A stretch of DNA of 64,000 bases from Siphonodentalium dalli (GCA_032622095.1 CP136066.1:62092609-62156608); one strand, 5' to 3'. Shown: positions 47,101-48,298, counted from the stretch's first letter. Numbers and translations are program-made. The notes: generated by a model not told the origin, from the sequence alone.

Positions 47101-47686
47101 GTTCAAATGGAAGCATTGCATATATGAACATAGTGGGCAGCTTTTCCCAAGCATGATGATATCAAACATGTATATATCAGAGTTCCGTTAAATGTCATAG
47201 CAACGAGATTTATAAGTAAACAAAACCTTGTTCTCCAGAGAATTTCTATTTGCAGCGCTATCAGAAAATGCATGTAAACAATACATTAAACGATCGTATC
47301 ATCACTATACCTTTTTCTATCACAATAAATTATATATAATTTTGAAGACAGATAAATCGCGGACATGTCAGATGATTAATCAAATTCAGGGGTTCACGTG
47401 GATGACCGAGCTCCACGTGTACCTGTAGTACATCTTTTGAATGTAAGTCCTTATAGAAGAGCAATTGGGAGGAACTCATCCCAACTAATATCCCAAGCTG
47501 TTGTGGACCTAGAAAACTTGGTCCAGTCTTGTCGTAAGATTTGAAGTGAACCACGCTGATGAAATGTTCTCCATCATTCCAGGTATGTCAACAAACTACG
47601 TGGTGGCCACACATTTACCATCAAACAAACCACAAGATTACTGGATTGCTAAAGGTGCAGCTTGCTTGTGTCAGCTGAGTGAATAA
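1220..47686 (+). CDS. DNAH6: Axonemal dynein heavy chain, C-terminal part, DNAH6-like, 23 exons
   Basis: This is the 3' part of a dynein heavy chain gene. The motor hydrolyses ATP and slides doublet microtubules in cilia and flagella; DNAH6-type chains belong to single-headed inner arms. The 23 exons, all with GT-AG introns, sum to 3,786 coding bases plus one leading base that completes an upstream codon. This gives 1,261 residues and a TAA stop with every junction phase agreeing. Order of domains: return helix of the stalk (about residues 1-79), AAA5 (80-420), linker and AAA6 (421-780), AAA lid (about 780-850), C-terminal domain (850-1261). Landmarks are [49 protein letters not shown] and DYWIAKG. 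The length matches the same segment of known DNAH6 proteins. The dynein assignment is certain; the subtype rests on remembered family similarity and DNAH14 or another inner-arm chain is the alternative. The N-terminal two thirds lie outside the window. Confidence 0.93.
1537..1982 (+). mobile_element. Family A MITE, complete, with target duplication
   Basis: This is a 446-bp element with inverted ends (CAGGCCTGCAAATAG / CTATTTGCAGGCCTG type). It is flanked by a perfect 8-bp direct repeat CACCCAGC at 1529-1536 and 1983-1990. The 8-bp duplication is the basis for calling the family hAT-like. It has no coding capacity. Confidence 0.9.
2134..2295 (+). repeat. 27-bp minisatellite, six copies
   Basis: Tandem copies of a unit like CTCTCATGCATATTTATGTC lie in intron 1. 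Open frames crossing it are products of the 27-bp (multiple of three) periodicity, not genes. Confidence 0.85.
2964..3266 (+). CDS. DNAH6: Dynein exon 2: strut and start of AAA5
   Basis: Residues 80-180. It contains the family blocks [43 protein letters not shown] and [10 protein letters not shown], which mark the AAA5 region after the stalk. Both ends are phase 0. The donor GTACAG is partly made of a MITE inserted at its TA (see 3270-3396). Confidence 0.95.
3270..3396. mobile_element. Short family D MITE inserted in the exon 2 splice donor
   Basis: A 127-bp palindromic element with ends CAGTAATGCCCTAAATAA and its inverse. It is flanked by TA at 3268-3269 and 3397-3398. The left TA is positions +2 and +3 of the donor of exon 2, so bases +4 onward of the present donor are transposon sequence. 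The pre-insertion donor would have read GTAATTATG. Confidence 0.85.
3584..3796. mobile_element. Family D MITE (Tc1/mariner-like), complete palindrome
   Basis: A 213-bp near-perfect inverted repeat centred on GAAAGCTCTC / GAGAGCTTTC. The ends CAGTAATGC are flanked by TA (3582-3583, 3797-3798). The TA duplication and CAGT ends are typical of Tc1/mariner-type elements. Confidence 0.88.
4067..4252 (+). CDS. DNAH6: Dynein exon 3: AAA5
   Basis: Residues 181-242, phase 0 at both ends. ANRWIRN continues directly from the MIDPQEQ of exon 2. [20 protein letters not shown] and [12 protein letters not shown] are conserved AAA5 blocks. The donor is GTAAGT. Confidence 0.95.
4501..4654 (+). repeat. Tandem triplication of the exon 4 acceptor
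   Basis: Three copies of a unit of about 56-65 bp each hold an intron end (TATGAATTG...TAG or CAG) plus the first 20 or so exon bases. GTGGCCGACTTCTGATTCA follows acceptors at 4510 and 4575, and the real exon copy starts at 4632. Use of either decoy shifts the frame. Confidence 0.88.
4632..4804 (+). CDS. DNAH6: Dynein exon 4: AAA5
   Basis: Residues 243-299 and two bases of a split Gly codon. [36 protein letters not shown] and SGLEDQLL are strongly conserved in dynein heavy chains. The 3'-most of three repeated acceptors was chosen because only it preserves frame with exon 3. Confidence 0.94.
5105..5285 (+). CDS. DNAH6: Dynein exon 5: AAA5 C-terminal helices
   Basis: Residues 300-360. [35 protein letters not shown] and [13 protein letters not shown] are diagnostic of dynein heavy chains just after AAA5. 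The first base completes the split Gly codon. The donor GTAAAG is followed after 8 nt by a family A MITE half. Confidence 0.95.
5294..5442 (+). mobile_element. Left half of a family A MITE joined to half a family D MITE
   Basis: It begins CAAGCCGGCAAATAGTGTGT directly after GTAAAGTT (the donor of exon 5) and stops in the middle of the element. The next base belongs to the right half of a family D palindrome. Confidence 0.75.
5443..5547 (+). mobile_element. Right half of a family D MITE
   Basis: It matches the right arm of the 3584-3796 palindrome from its exact centre (GAGCTTTCCGATGAATGG) to the GCATTACT end. The left arm is missing and replaced by the family A half. Confidence 0.75.
5578..5808 (+). 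repeat. 38-bp minisatellite across the exon 6 acceptor, six copies
   Basis: Each unit reads like ATTTTATAGGTGACGTCCGG plus GTGTAATATCA and so contains a splice acceptor and the first exon codons. The last copy runs into the true exon at 5770. Upstream copies meet a TAA within the unit, so their use would be nonproductive. Confidence 0.92.
5770..5949 (+). CDS. DNAH6: Dynein exon 6: AAA5 to AAA6 linker
   Basis: Residues 361-420, phase 0 at both ends. [36 protein letters not shown] and [11 protein letters not shown] are conserved dynein blocks. The start is the last of six tandem acceptors, the only one that joins in frame without a stop. Confidence 0.95.
5961..6190 (-). mobile_element. Partial P5-like element
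   Basis: Its left end, AACCCTTTCTATACTAAATG, matches the P5 terminal repeat. The rest is diverged and it abuts the family L element. Low resolution. Confidence 0.4.
6192..6647. mobile_element. Family L MITE, complete, two hairpin modules
   Basis: A 456-bp long inverted repeat with ends TGTGACCCGCCATATCAAAT and inverse. Two inverted copies of the shared hairpin module (about 6247-6316 and 6532-6601) flank an AT-rich centre. The same structure occurs at 42176-42633 and 53081-53541. Confidence 0.85.
6790..7385 (+). repeat. 45-bp minisatellite split by a SINE
   Basis: About six copies of a unit like GCATTCCACCTCTGCGTTGG plus CTCACTCTGCGTTTAATTTA, with spacing 6836, 6881, 6926, 6971. A SINE at 6994-7306 interrupts the array. 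A diverged relative lies at about 45780-45950. Confidence 0.85.
6994..7306 (+). mobile_element. tRNA-derived SINE with AATC tail
   Basis: The 5' part has a polymerase III A box (TGGCTCAATCGG, about 7005) and B box (GGTTCAAATCC, 7065-7075). The body ends in GGCTAAAGCGACATAAAACC followed by (AATC)n. It is flanked by the 13-bp direct repeat TCTGCGTTGGCTC (6981-6993, 7307-7319), partly ambiguous because it lies in a minisatellite. The 3' end resembles widespread mollusc SINEs. Confidence 0.85.
7563..7935 (+). mobile_element. Family A MITE, diverged
   Basis: The ends CAAGCCTGGAAATAATAGTG and CACACTATTTCAAGGCTG are recognisable. The internal inverted blocks are present with small indels. No clean target duplication. 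Confidence 0.75.
8115..8321. mobile_element. P2 MITE: 207-bp near-perfect palindrome at TTAA
   Basis: It is flanked by TTAA at 8111-8114 and 8322-8325. The ends CCCTTTCAGTGCCAAGTCC and inverse continue as an almost perfect palindrome through a GAGCTCTTAGAGCTC centre. TTAA plus CCC...GGG ends are the hallmark of piggyBac-type elements. Confidence 0.9.
8375..8481 (+). CDS. DNAH6: Dynein exon 7: AAA6 N-terminal part
   Basis: Residues 421-455 and two bases of a split Arg codon. [19 protein letters not shown] and [11 protein letters not shown] are conserved around the start of AAA6. The donor GCTAG|GTAAAT is repeated downstream, and reading into the repeat gives an immediate TAA. Confidence 0.94.
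8455..8830 (+). repeat. 69-bp repeat of the exon 7 end and donor, four copies
   Basis: Units hold CATACAAATGTTGCTAG|GTAAATATTAA plus intron sequence, starting with the real exon end at 8481, then 8550, about 8735 and about 8811 (the last two diverged). The second copy is interrupted at its TTAA by a P2 MITE, so copy 1 gives an empty-site comparison. Confidence 0.88.
8562..8670. mobile_element. Short P2 MITE in the exon 7 donor repeat
   Basis: A 109-bp palindrome with ends CCCTTTCAGTGCCAAGTTC, flanked by TTAA at 8558-8561 and 8671-8674. The neighbouring repeat unit has a single TTAA at the same place (AAATATTAAATTC), which proves the TTAA duplication and the element borders. Confidence 0.92.
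9125..9405 (+). repeat. (TCA)n microsatellite in the LINE 3' region
   Basis: Imperfect TCA/TCG triplets over about 280 bp, between the LINE coding end and its 3' terminus. The Ser- or His-rich open frames on both strands are artefacts of this repeat. Confidence 0.9.
9405..10859 (-). pseudogene. LINE reverse transcriptase, C-terminal fragment
   Basis: A 484-residue open stretch. [20 protein letters not shown] and the catalytic LYADDTIIL (about residues 90-98, genomic 10566-10589) are reverse transcriptase motifs. Near the C-terminus CTIC...EYHLVSIC looks like the C-terminal zinc knuckle of many LINEs. The apparent Met start is internal: the RT continues upstream in other frames. Confidence 0.85.
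10860..11300 (-). pseudogene. LINE reverse transcriptase, N-terminal part, frameshifted
   Basis: [20 protein letters not shown] and SYRGITLL (about 11049-11255) are the RT 0-1 motifs. [17 protein letters not shown] and [11 protein letters not shown] follow in a different frame with an in-frame stop, so the domain is broken at least twice. A working protein cannot be made from this copy. Confidence 0.75.
11304..12029 (-). pseudogene. LINE ORF2 region between endonuclease and RT
   Basis: Two overlapping frames (11491-12029 and 11304-11510) encode a basic stretch with [20 protein letters not shown] and [16 protein letters not shown]. Blocks of this kind lie between the endonuclease and RT of LINEs. 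The 5' end is cut where the LINE meets the MITE. Confidence 0.75.
12108..12438 (+). mobile_element. Family A MITE, right end missing
   Basis: It starts CAAGCCTGCAAATAGTGTGT and includes both left inverted blocks and the middle, then stops in the right block (GATGCTAGCCTGC). It lies 45 bp after the target duplication of the MITE split by the LINE. Confidence 0.75.
12557..12683 (+). CDS. DNAH6: Dynein exon 8: AAA6
   Basis: Residues 456-498. [18 protein letters not shown] is a near-invariant dynein block ahead of AAA6. The first base completes the split Arg codon from exon 7. The donor is AAG|GTATGT. Confidence 0.95.
12795..13548. repeat. Dispersed repeat with CCCCCG...CGGGGG ends
   Basis: It opens with TTGTCCCCCGTAAAATT, has GTCCGTGCGTCCGTCTGG, repeated TTTCCGGATGATAAC and AGGTCAAGTTCGAATTTG blocks, and ends near GTCGGGGGACACTG. 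Related pieces lie at about 21140-21330, 43205-43870 and 46480-46690. Similar intronic repeats are common in molluscs. No coding potential. Confidence 0.55.
13560..14374. other. Intron 8, AT-rich, no feature seen
   Basis: I see no coding sequence, RNA gene or repeat family in this AT-rich stretch. It ends in a short pyrimidine tract and the ATAG acceptor of exon 9. Confidence 0.5.
14375..14521 (+). CDS. DNAH6: Dynein exon 9: AAA6
   Basis: Residues 499-547, 49 codons, phase 0 at both ends. [17 protein letters not shown] is followed by [18 protein letters not shown], a region that is moderately variable among dyneins. The donor is GAG|GTAAGC. Confidence 0.92.
14572..15050 (+). repeat. 35-36-bp minisatellite, about 13 copies
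   Basis: The unit is like GTGTTCATGTGTTTTGTGGG plus GGAGGGTAAACAAAGG. It starts about 50 bp inside intron 9 and does not include exon sequence, unlike the junction repeats. Long open frames on both strands here are repeat artefacts. Confidence 0.9.
15079..15528 (+). mobile_element. Family A MITE with target duplication
   Basis: 450 bp, flanked by the perfect 8-bp duplication GCCCAGTG (15071-15078, 15529-15536). Ends CAAGCCTTCAAATAGTGTGT and inverse. Confidence 0.9.
15758..15934. mobile_element. P3 MITE (piggyBac-like)
   Basis: TTAA (15754-15757) is followed by CCCTTCCATGACTGTAGCTT; the other end is CATCATGAAAGTG next to TTAA (15935-15938). It carries a degenerate version of the hairpin module. 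Confidence 0.7.
16060..16590. other. Intron 9 remainder, possible hAT-like remnant
   Basis: ATTCGATTCGAATCACGAT (about 16100) and the inverse-like GAATCGAATTGAGAATCGG (about 16312) recall the sub-terminal repeats of the hAT element at 38324. I cannot define ends. Nothing else is seen. Confidence 0.3.
16591..16770 (+). CDS. DNAH6: Dynein exon 10: AAA6
   Basis: Residues 548-607, 60 codons, phase 0. [20 protein letters not shown] and [11 protein letters not shown] match the conserved helix that precedes the AAA6 core. The donor is CAG|GTATGT. Confidence 0.93.
17002..17215. mobile_element. P3 MITE, right end lost
   Basis: TTAA (16998-17001) and CCCTTTCATTACTTGAGCTT at the left, then two hairpin-module segments with ATGCGAG or ATGTGAG arms. 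The right terminal GGGTTAA is not found. Confidence 0.65.
17230..17972. other. Intron 10 remainder, no feature seen
   Basis: AT-rich, with a C14 run near 17777. Two short similar segments (about 17450 and 17730, both with TCCTCGGAAG- or TCCTCGAAGG-like text before AAGCCCAGTC) suggest an old inverted or direct repeat. No gene seen. Confidence 0.4.
17973..18163 (+). CDS. DNAH6: Dynein exon 11: AAA6 core
   Basis: Residues 608-670 and two bases of a split Arg codon. [20 protein letters not shown] is the AAA6 counterpart of a P-loop, degenerate and non-hydrolysing in dyneins, and one of the most conserved dynein motifs. The donor is CAG|GTGAGT. Confidence 0.96.
18206..18650 (+). mobile_element. 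Family A MITE with target duplication
   Basis: 445 bp with perfect 8-bp duplication GAGGTTTA (18198-18205, 18651-18658), 42 bp downstream of the exon 11 end. Confidence 0.92.
18681..18893. mobile_element. P3 MITE
   Basis: TTAA (18677-18680) then CCCTTCCATGTCTGGATCTT; the right part CCCGTCATGAAAGATTTAA is a mutated GGGTTAA end. A hairpin module lies at about 18780-18850. Confidence 0.75.
19167..19382. mobile_element. Family D MITE
   Basis: A 216-bp palindrome, CAGTAATACCG at the left and GCATTACTG at the right. TA on the left flank; the right flank has mutated to CA. Confidence 0.85.
19581..19674 (+). CDS. DNAH6: Dynein exon 12: AAA6
   Basis: Residues 671 (split Arg) to 702. [16 protein letters not shown] and SGDWVFLQ are hallmark AAA6 blocks. 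It joins to NCHLA of exon 13, giving the classic WVFLQNCHLA motif. Confidence 0.96.
19790..20050. mobile_element. Middle piece of a diverged family A MITE
   Basis: TGGGCACCTCGATTATGCG, TCATCTGCCAATTTG and GATGAGGCCTAAGCAGAATG match the interior of family A copies such as 30989-31439. Outer ends are missing. Confidence 0.5.
20060..20428. repeat. Dispersed repeat M with internal hairpin
   Basis: It shares TGTGTCTCAGAAGGTGCCCA, a 30-bp-arm hairpin (about 20168-20242, TTATTTTCAATGGAAGG...) and GATCTGGGGGTTCGAAAATT with 54003-54427. Fragments also lie at 43995-44130 and 51914-52290. Confidence 0.6.
20437..20842 (+). mobile_element. Family A MITE just upstream of exon 13
   Basis: 406 bp, with 8-bp flanks GACTCTTA (20429-20436) and GACTGTTA (20843-20850), one mismatch. 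It ends 23 bp before exon 13, leaving only the TTCCTCCACAG tract. Confidence 0.85.
20866..21106 (+). CDS. DNAH6: Dynein exon 13: AAA6 end and AAA lid
   Basis: Residues 703-782 and the first base of a split Ala codon. [33 protein letters not shown] and [18 protein letters not shown] are the most recognisable dynein C-terminal motifs. The donor is GTG|GTACGT. Confidence 0.97.
21849..22099. mobile_element. P3 MITE
   Basis: TTAA (21845-21848) then CCCTTTCATGACGGGAGCTG; the right end is CCAGTCATGGAAGGGTTAGG. Two hairpin-module copies are inside. Confidence 0.75.
22180..22280 (+). CDS. DNAH6: Dynein exon 14: AAA lid
   Basis: Residues 783-816. [20 protein letters not shown] and FGPLGWN are invariant in dynein heavy chains. 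The phase-1 acceptor completes GCA (Ala). The donor is AAG|GTAAGG. Confidence 0.96.
22281..22680. other. Intron 14, first part, no feature seen
   Basis: AT-rich sequence without a recognisable repeat or gene. Confidence 0.4.
22685..22886. mobile_element. P2 MITE palindrome upstream of exon 15
   Basis: Nearly the same palindrome as 8115-8321, including the GAGCTCTTAGAGCTC centre. The left outer CCCT is lost. The right GGG is followed by TTAA (22887-22890), which lies 27 bp before the acceptor AG of exon 15. Confidence 0.85.
22918..23022 (+). CDS. DNAH6: Dynein exon 15: AAA lid to C-terminal domain
   Basis: Residues 817-851. [18 protein letters not shown] and [12 protein letters not shown] are highly conserved. 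Phase 0 at both ends, donor GAG|GTAAGT. Confidence 0.96.
23100..23579. other. Intron 15, no feature seen
   Basis: No repeat family or gene recognised. The open frame at 23188-23538 lacks any known motif and I do not support it. Confidence 0.4.
23580..23677 (+). repeat. 20-bp tandem repeat, five copies
   Basis: The unit GCTACAGTGAAATAACGAAA is repeated almost perfectly. Confidence 0.9.
23942..24065 (+). mobile_element. Family A MITE, right part
   Basis: It holds the right inverted blocks and the ATGACAGACACCCTATTCAA plus GGCTTG end. The left half is absent. Confidence 0.7.
24128..24242 (+). CDS. DNAH6: Dynein exon 16: C-terminal domain start
   Basis: Residues 852-889 and one base of a split Gly codon. 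[20 protein letters not shown] follows IYITGE to give the conserved [12 protein letters not shown] junction. The donor is TCAG|GTGAGA. Confidence 0.95.
24299..24512. mobile_element. Family D MITE
   Basis: A 214-bp palindrome between TA dinucleotides (24297-24298, 24513-24514), 56 bp after exon 16. Confidence 0.9.
24654..24888. mobile_element. P3 MITE with two hairpin modules
   Basis: TTAA at 24650-24653 and 24889-24892; the ends are CCCTGACAATGGCGGGAGCA and CAGCCATGGAAGGG. Diverged hairpin modules at about 24702-24770 and 24800-24850. Confidence 0.8.
24904..25000 (+). repeat. 34-bp tandem repeat, three copies
   Basis: The unit CGTATCGTCTTTTGACGTCT plus TTTGTTGTAGCGTC occurs at 24904, 24938 and 24972. 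Confidence 0.9.
25100..27170. other. Intron 16 main part, largely unique
   Basis: About 2 kb without a supported gene. A direct repeat of about 60 bp (GACAAAATGAAAACAAACGA plus AACAGAAACACGTGGTT) is present at about 25170 and 25632. Confidence 0.5.
27170..27250. mobile_element. P3 MITE, right end
   Basis: It carries one arm of the hairpin module, then GGTTTTCGCAAAATTTCAGG and GTCATGGAAGGG, followed by TTAA (27251-27254). That TTAA lies 22 bp before the acceptor AG of exon 17. Confidence 0.75.
27277..27398 (+). CDS. DNAH6: Dynein exon 17: C-terminal domain
   Basis: Residues 890-930. [20 protein letters not shown] and [17 protein letters not shown] match the conserved PEIFGLHENA block. The phase-1 acceptor completes GGT (Gly). 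The donor is CAG|GTGAGA. Confidence 0.95.
27714..27995 (+). mobile_element. Family A MITE, diverged, left end lost
   Basis: Inverted internal blocks are present; the right end is ACCGGCACTCTAAATTAAGG plus CTTG. Confidence 0.65.
28123..28262 (-). repeat. Retroposon tail (TATCC)n, copy 1
   Basis: GGATAGGATAGGATA is followed by TTTATTTACAATATACACA and a CTGTCTTCCTGCTACCCCC block. A near copy lies at 46716-46855 and a diverged one at 29190-29345. The shared block abutting a simple repeat suggests the 3' end of a LINE or SINE. Confidence 0.55.
28698..28944. mobile_element. P1 MITE ending next to exon 18
   Basis: TTAA at 28694-28697 and 28945-28948; the ends are CCCTTTGAGTGCCAGG and CCTGGCACTCAAAGGG. 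A hairpin module lies at about 28831-28899. The right TTAA is 20 bp before the acceptor AG of exon 18. Confidence 0.88.
28969..29139 (+). CDS. DNAH6: Dynein exon 18: C-terminal domain
   Basis: Residues 931-987, 57 codons. [20 protein letters not shown] and [19 protein letters not shown] are the usual QPR...SGGGKS-type region of axonemal chains. The donor is GAAG|TAAGT, read as GAA|GTAAGT. Confidence 0.93.
29190..29345 (-). repeat. Retroposon tail, diverged copy
   Basis: TTTATTCATCAGATAACTAT and CGTCTTCCTGTCCCACCCC align with the block at 28140-28262 but lack the GGATA repeat. Confidence 0.45.
29350..30420. other. Intron 18, mostly unique
   Basis: It holds a C-rich run near 29686-29705 and a short duplicated segment (ATTTCATGCCTGA, 29739 and 29767). 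No gene seen. Confidence 0.4.
30421..30565. repeat. 145-bp hairpin of unknown family
   Basis: Arms of about 65 bp, AATAGAACTGCATGAGTGTC on the left and its inverse on the right, with a centre near GATACCGCACTCGAGGTATC. It has no CCC/TTAA or CAGT/TA ends, so it does not belong to the families named above. Confidence 0.75.
30850..30936 (+). CDS. DNAH6: Dynein exon 19: C-terminal domain
   Basis: Residues 988-1016, 29 codons, phase 0. [18 protein letters not shown] and KLLRVIK match the conserved block before the C-terminal helical region. The donor GTTCGT is weak but required by frame. Confidence 0.94.
30989..31439 (+). mobile_element. Family A MITE
   Basis: It starts CAAGTCTGAGTTTAGTGTGT and ends near CACACTCCAGTTTGAATTTG. 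Full internal structure, diverged ends. Confidence 0.75.
31478..31920 (+). mobile_element. Family A MITE, adjacent second copy
   Basis: Ends TAAGTCTTGAAATAGGGTGT and ACACTATTTGCAGACTTG. It lies about 40 bp from the previous copy, in the same orientation. Confidence 0.8.
31995..32080 (+). mobile_element. Possible tRNA-like SINE head
   Basis: GGGGACTCAGTCGGTGAGAT resembles a polymerase III A box region, and GGCTCGTTTGATTCC, 40 bp on, a B box. No tail or target repeat seen. Confidence 0.45.
32101..32162 (+). mobile_element. Left end fragment of family A
   Basis: CAAGCCTGCAAATAGCGCGT and GAATGAGGTCCCCAGTGGG, then unrelated sequence. Confidence 0.65.
32223..32668. mobile_element. Family E MITE
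   Basis: Ends AGGATCTCAATCTGAT and ATCAGATTGAGTACCTT, with TTAA on both sides (32219-32222, 32669-32672). Inner blocks CTGAGCTTTGATGGGTGGG and TTATCCATCTTCATCC recur in the copies at 51530, 57068 and 60661. The right TTAA is also the left flank of the next P1 MITE. Confidence 0.8.
32673..33150. mobile_element. P1 MITE, complete
   Basis: 478 bp; ends CCCTTTCAGTGCCAGGGGCC and GGACCTGGCACTGCAAGGG, with TTAA at 32669-32672 and 33151-33154. A hairpin module lies at about 33034-33102. It lies 58 bp upstream of the exon 20 acceptor. Confidence 0.88.
33213..33459 (+). CDS. DNAH6: Dynein exon 20: C-terminal domain
   Basis: Residues 1017-1098 and one base of a split Gly codon. [36 protein letters not shown] and WLSGFFFPQ are highly conserved C-terminal dynein blocks. 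The donor is CAAG|GTAGGT. Confidence 0.96.
33460..34055. other. Intron 20, left flank of the DIRS-like element
   Basis: No repeat family or gene recognised in this stretch. Confidence 0.4.
34056..34300 (+). repeat. Left inverted terminal repeat of the DIRS-like element
   Basis: It starts TATTCCCTTCAAAGATACGT and continues with ACATGGTATATTCATCTTTA through AGTGGGGACACAGTCAAGAT. The inverse is found at 40490-40695. Confidence 0.8.
34301..36829. other. Interior of the DIRS-like element, degraded coding region
   Basis: It includes a GC-richer stretch (35090-36250) with broken open frames on the plus strand (for example 35770-36000 and 36010-36207, the same frame separated by one TAA). I recognise no domain. 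Codon-like composition and position suggest remnants of element ORFs. Confidence 0.35.
36830..37779. mobile_element. Non-autonomous TIR element inside the DIRS-like element
   Basis: The ends AGGGGTGCCACGATTAGTCG and AATAGTCGTGGCACCTCT are inverted, followed inwards by CGATTGTCGATTATCAA on both sides. This end type resembles hAT elements, but I see no 8-bp target duplication. Confidence 0.55.
38324..39452 (-). mobile_element. hAT element, non-autonomous, with perfect target duplication
   Basis: 1,129 bp. The ends TAGGGTCCTGCGAA and TTCGCAGGACCCTA are perfect inverse repeats, flanked by the 8-bp duplication GTGTACGT (38316-38323, 39453-39460). Sub-terminal ATCGAATCGAATATCGAATC arrays are on both sides. 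Confidence 0.92.
38724..38930 (-). pseudogene. BED-type zinc finger fragment of a hAT transposase
   Basis: The minus-strand frame carries CDGC (two Cys) followed by [11 protein letters not shown] (two His), with the spacing of a BED zinc finger, the DNA-binding domain at the N-terminus of many hAT transposases. The catalytic domain is missing, so the element can only have moved with help from another copy. Confidence 0.65.
39461..40324. other. Interior of the DIRS-like element, right part
   Basis: The position matches where a tyrosine recombinase would be in a DIRS element. An open frame (39889-40260) is present but I recognise no catalytic Arg/His/Tyr pattern. Confidence 0.3.
40325..40425 (+). 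repeat. Internal complementary region of the DIRS-like element
   Basis: 40325-40363 is the exact inverse of the left outer end (34056-34095). It is joined at once to 40364-40425, the inverse of the right outer end (40672-40732). The two share the bases ATA at the join. Confidence 0.8.
40440..40732 (+). repeat. Right inverted terminal repeat of the DIRS-like element
   Basis: Inverse of 34060-34300 followed by the unique right outer end AGTATCTTATAGGGAATATG plus TATTTTCTATTGAAAATG. Confidence 0.8.
40733..41340. other. Intron 20, right flank, no feature seen
   Basis: AT-rich, no repeat family recognised. Confidence 0.4.
41341..41460 (+). repeat. Tandem repeat of the exon 21 acceptor, four copies
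   Basis: CTCAG|GTTTCTTGACTGGCAG at 41351 is repeated in diverged form at 41388 and 41415, and the real exon copy starts at 41444. The first copy is 93 bp upstream, a multiple of three, and the frame between is open. Confidence 0.9.
41444..41607 (+). CDS. DNAH6: Dynein exon 21: C-terminal domain
   Basis: Residues 1099 (split Gly) to 1153. [20 protein letters not shown] after FFFPQG gives the conserved GFLTG-LQNHARK block. The start at 41444 is favoured because it gives no insertion relative to the family. The donor is GAT|GTATGT. Confidence 0.94.
41775..42142 (+). mobile_element. Family A variant MITE, right end lost
   Basis: Left part ATATGGTGCCGGACATTTGC resembles the variant at 50353; the interior matches family A. 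It ends at GCTAGCCTGATATTT. Confidence 0.65.
42176..42633. mobile_element. Family L MITE, complete
   Basis: 458 bp, ends TGTGACCCGCCATATCAAAT and inverse. Two inverted hairpin modules (about 42228-42296 and 42514-42582). A TA is present on each flank. Confidence 0.88.
43060..43190 (+). mobile_element. Minimal family A MITE with target duplication
   Basis: Only 131 bp: the left half plus a short right end. Flanked by the perfect 8-bp duplication CTTAATTT (43052-43059, 43191-43198). It shows that the ends alone suffice for movement. Confidence 0.92.
43205..43870. repeat. Dispersed repeat with three 180-bp tandem units
   Basis: It opens with CCCCGCCAAATTGAAAATTT and GTCCGTCTGTCTAGCCGTCC. Units starting near 43330, 43510 and 43690 each contain GAGTTCACCTGACCATTACC (or a variant) and GACGACGTCACAGGGCTCAT. 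Confidence 0.7.
43995..44130. repeat. Fragment of dispersed repeat M
   Basis: Matches the left part of 54003-54427 (TTAATAACAATCTATGCCAT, ATTCATCACCATTTGAAAC) and is cut by a poly-C run. Confidence 0.5.
44131..44167. repeat. Poly-C run, about 37 bp
   Basis: An uninterrupted C homopolymer; the exact length may be a sequencing estimate. Confidence 0.8.
44411..44633 (+). CDS. DNAH6: Dynein exon 22: C-terminal domain
   Basis: Residues 1154-1227 and one base of a split Gly codon. [15 protein letters not shown] and [15 protein letters not shown] match the conserved GV-V-GL-L-GARWD and PVYKT--RAG-LSTTG blocks. The donor ACAG|GTAAAT is the first of 11 tandem copies. Confidence 0.95.
44611..45012 (+). 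repeat. 37-bp minisatellite across the exon 22 donor, 11 copies
   Basis: The unit is AGCTGGTGTCCTCTCCACAA plus CAG|GTAAATTAATTAAG, so each copy has the last exon bases and a GTAAAT donor. The 5'-most copy is the real exon. Reading on into copy 2 ends at TAA, so later donors would truncate the protein. Confidence 0.95.
45387..45490 (+). mobile_element. Left half of a family D MITE
   Basis: TATA then CAGCAATGCCCTAAGTAATC to the exact palindrome centre (GGAAAGCTCTC), then family A sequence. Confidence 0.75.
45491..45669 (+). mobile_element. Right part of a family A MITE
   Basis: It starts at CGGGCTAGCATCACC and runs to CACTATTTCAAGGCTTG. Joined to the family D half without a gap. Confidence 0.75.
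45956..46277. mobile_element. P1 MITE
   Basis: TTAA (45952-45955) then CCCTTTCAGTGCCAGGGGCC; right end CCTGGCACTGAAAGGGG, with the flanking TTAA mutated to GTAA. A hairpin module lies at about 46165-46233. Confidence 0.82.
46716..46855 (-). repeat. Retroposon tail (TATCC)n, copy 2
   Basis: Five GGATA units, then TTTTATTTAAATATACACAT and CTGTCTTACTGCCACCCCC, matching 28123-28262. Confidence 0.6.
47583..47686 (+). CDS. DNAH6: Dynein exon 23: C-terminus and stop
   Basis: Residues 1228 (split Gly) to 1261, then TAA at 47684-47686. [16 protein letters not shown] is the standard dynein heavy chain C-terminus (YWI-RG-ALL-QL type). The acceptor CCAG is at 47579-47582. Confidence 0.96.
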
Positions 47687-48135
47687 GGGACTTAAAAAGA
47701 AACCATTAAAGAAGAAGTGCTTTCATATAACGATGTGATATGCTGCAAAGATAGACAATTATAATAGTGTTTAAGCCTGTTTTCGAGAATTTTTTTCTTC
47801 GAATTTATGAAAACTCTCAGACAAAATGGCTACTCTCGGGATCCAAATAACTGTACCCCAATATTTATGATTTTTTTCGTCAAAATTATAGCACTCCTAT
47901 GGCGCTCATTTGGACCCCTACAATTAATAATTTCTGGAGGTCACAATTTCCAAATGTAAAAACGTAACAATCGCAACCATTTAGTGTTATTGTCTATATT
48001 CCAATCTCAGTGCAACATATTGTCAGAACACTCCAAAATCCTCATAAGCCAGCTGCATAAGCAGGCTTAACTATTATGGCAGAAAGGGTCAGGTTACTAC
48101 GTTTCGGGCAGCTGGTTCGATCGGGGGGCATAATA
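47687..48135 (+). other. Dynein 3' UTR, first part
   Basis: Untranslated by position. ATTAAA at 47705-47710 lies unusually close to the stop. Better AATAAA candidates are at 49302-49307 and 49567-49572, so the UTR may be long and may include MITEs. The true end cannot be set from sequence. Confidence 0.5.
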
Positions 48136-48296
48136 CAGTAATGCCCTAAACAATCTACTCCTTAAATACAGCAGAATTATGGGTAACTTTTCAGGATTTA
48201 GTCGGAAATGGCAACAAGCCATATTTCCGACTAAATCCTTAAAAGTTACCCATAATTCAGCTGTGGTTAAGGAGTAGATTATTTAGGGCATTACTG
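48136..48296. mobile_element. Family D MITE, shortened centre
   Basis: 161 bp between TA dinucleotides (48134-48135, 48297-48298); ends CAGTAATGCCCTAAACAATC and inverse. Confidence 0.88.
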
Positions 48297-48298
48297 TA

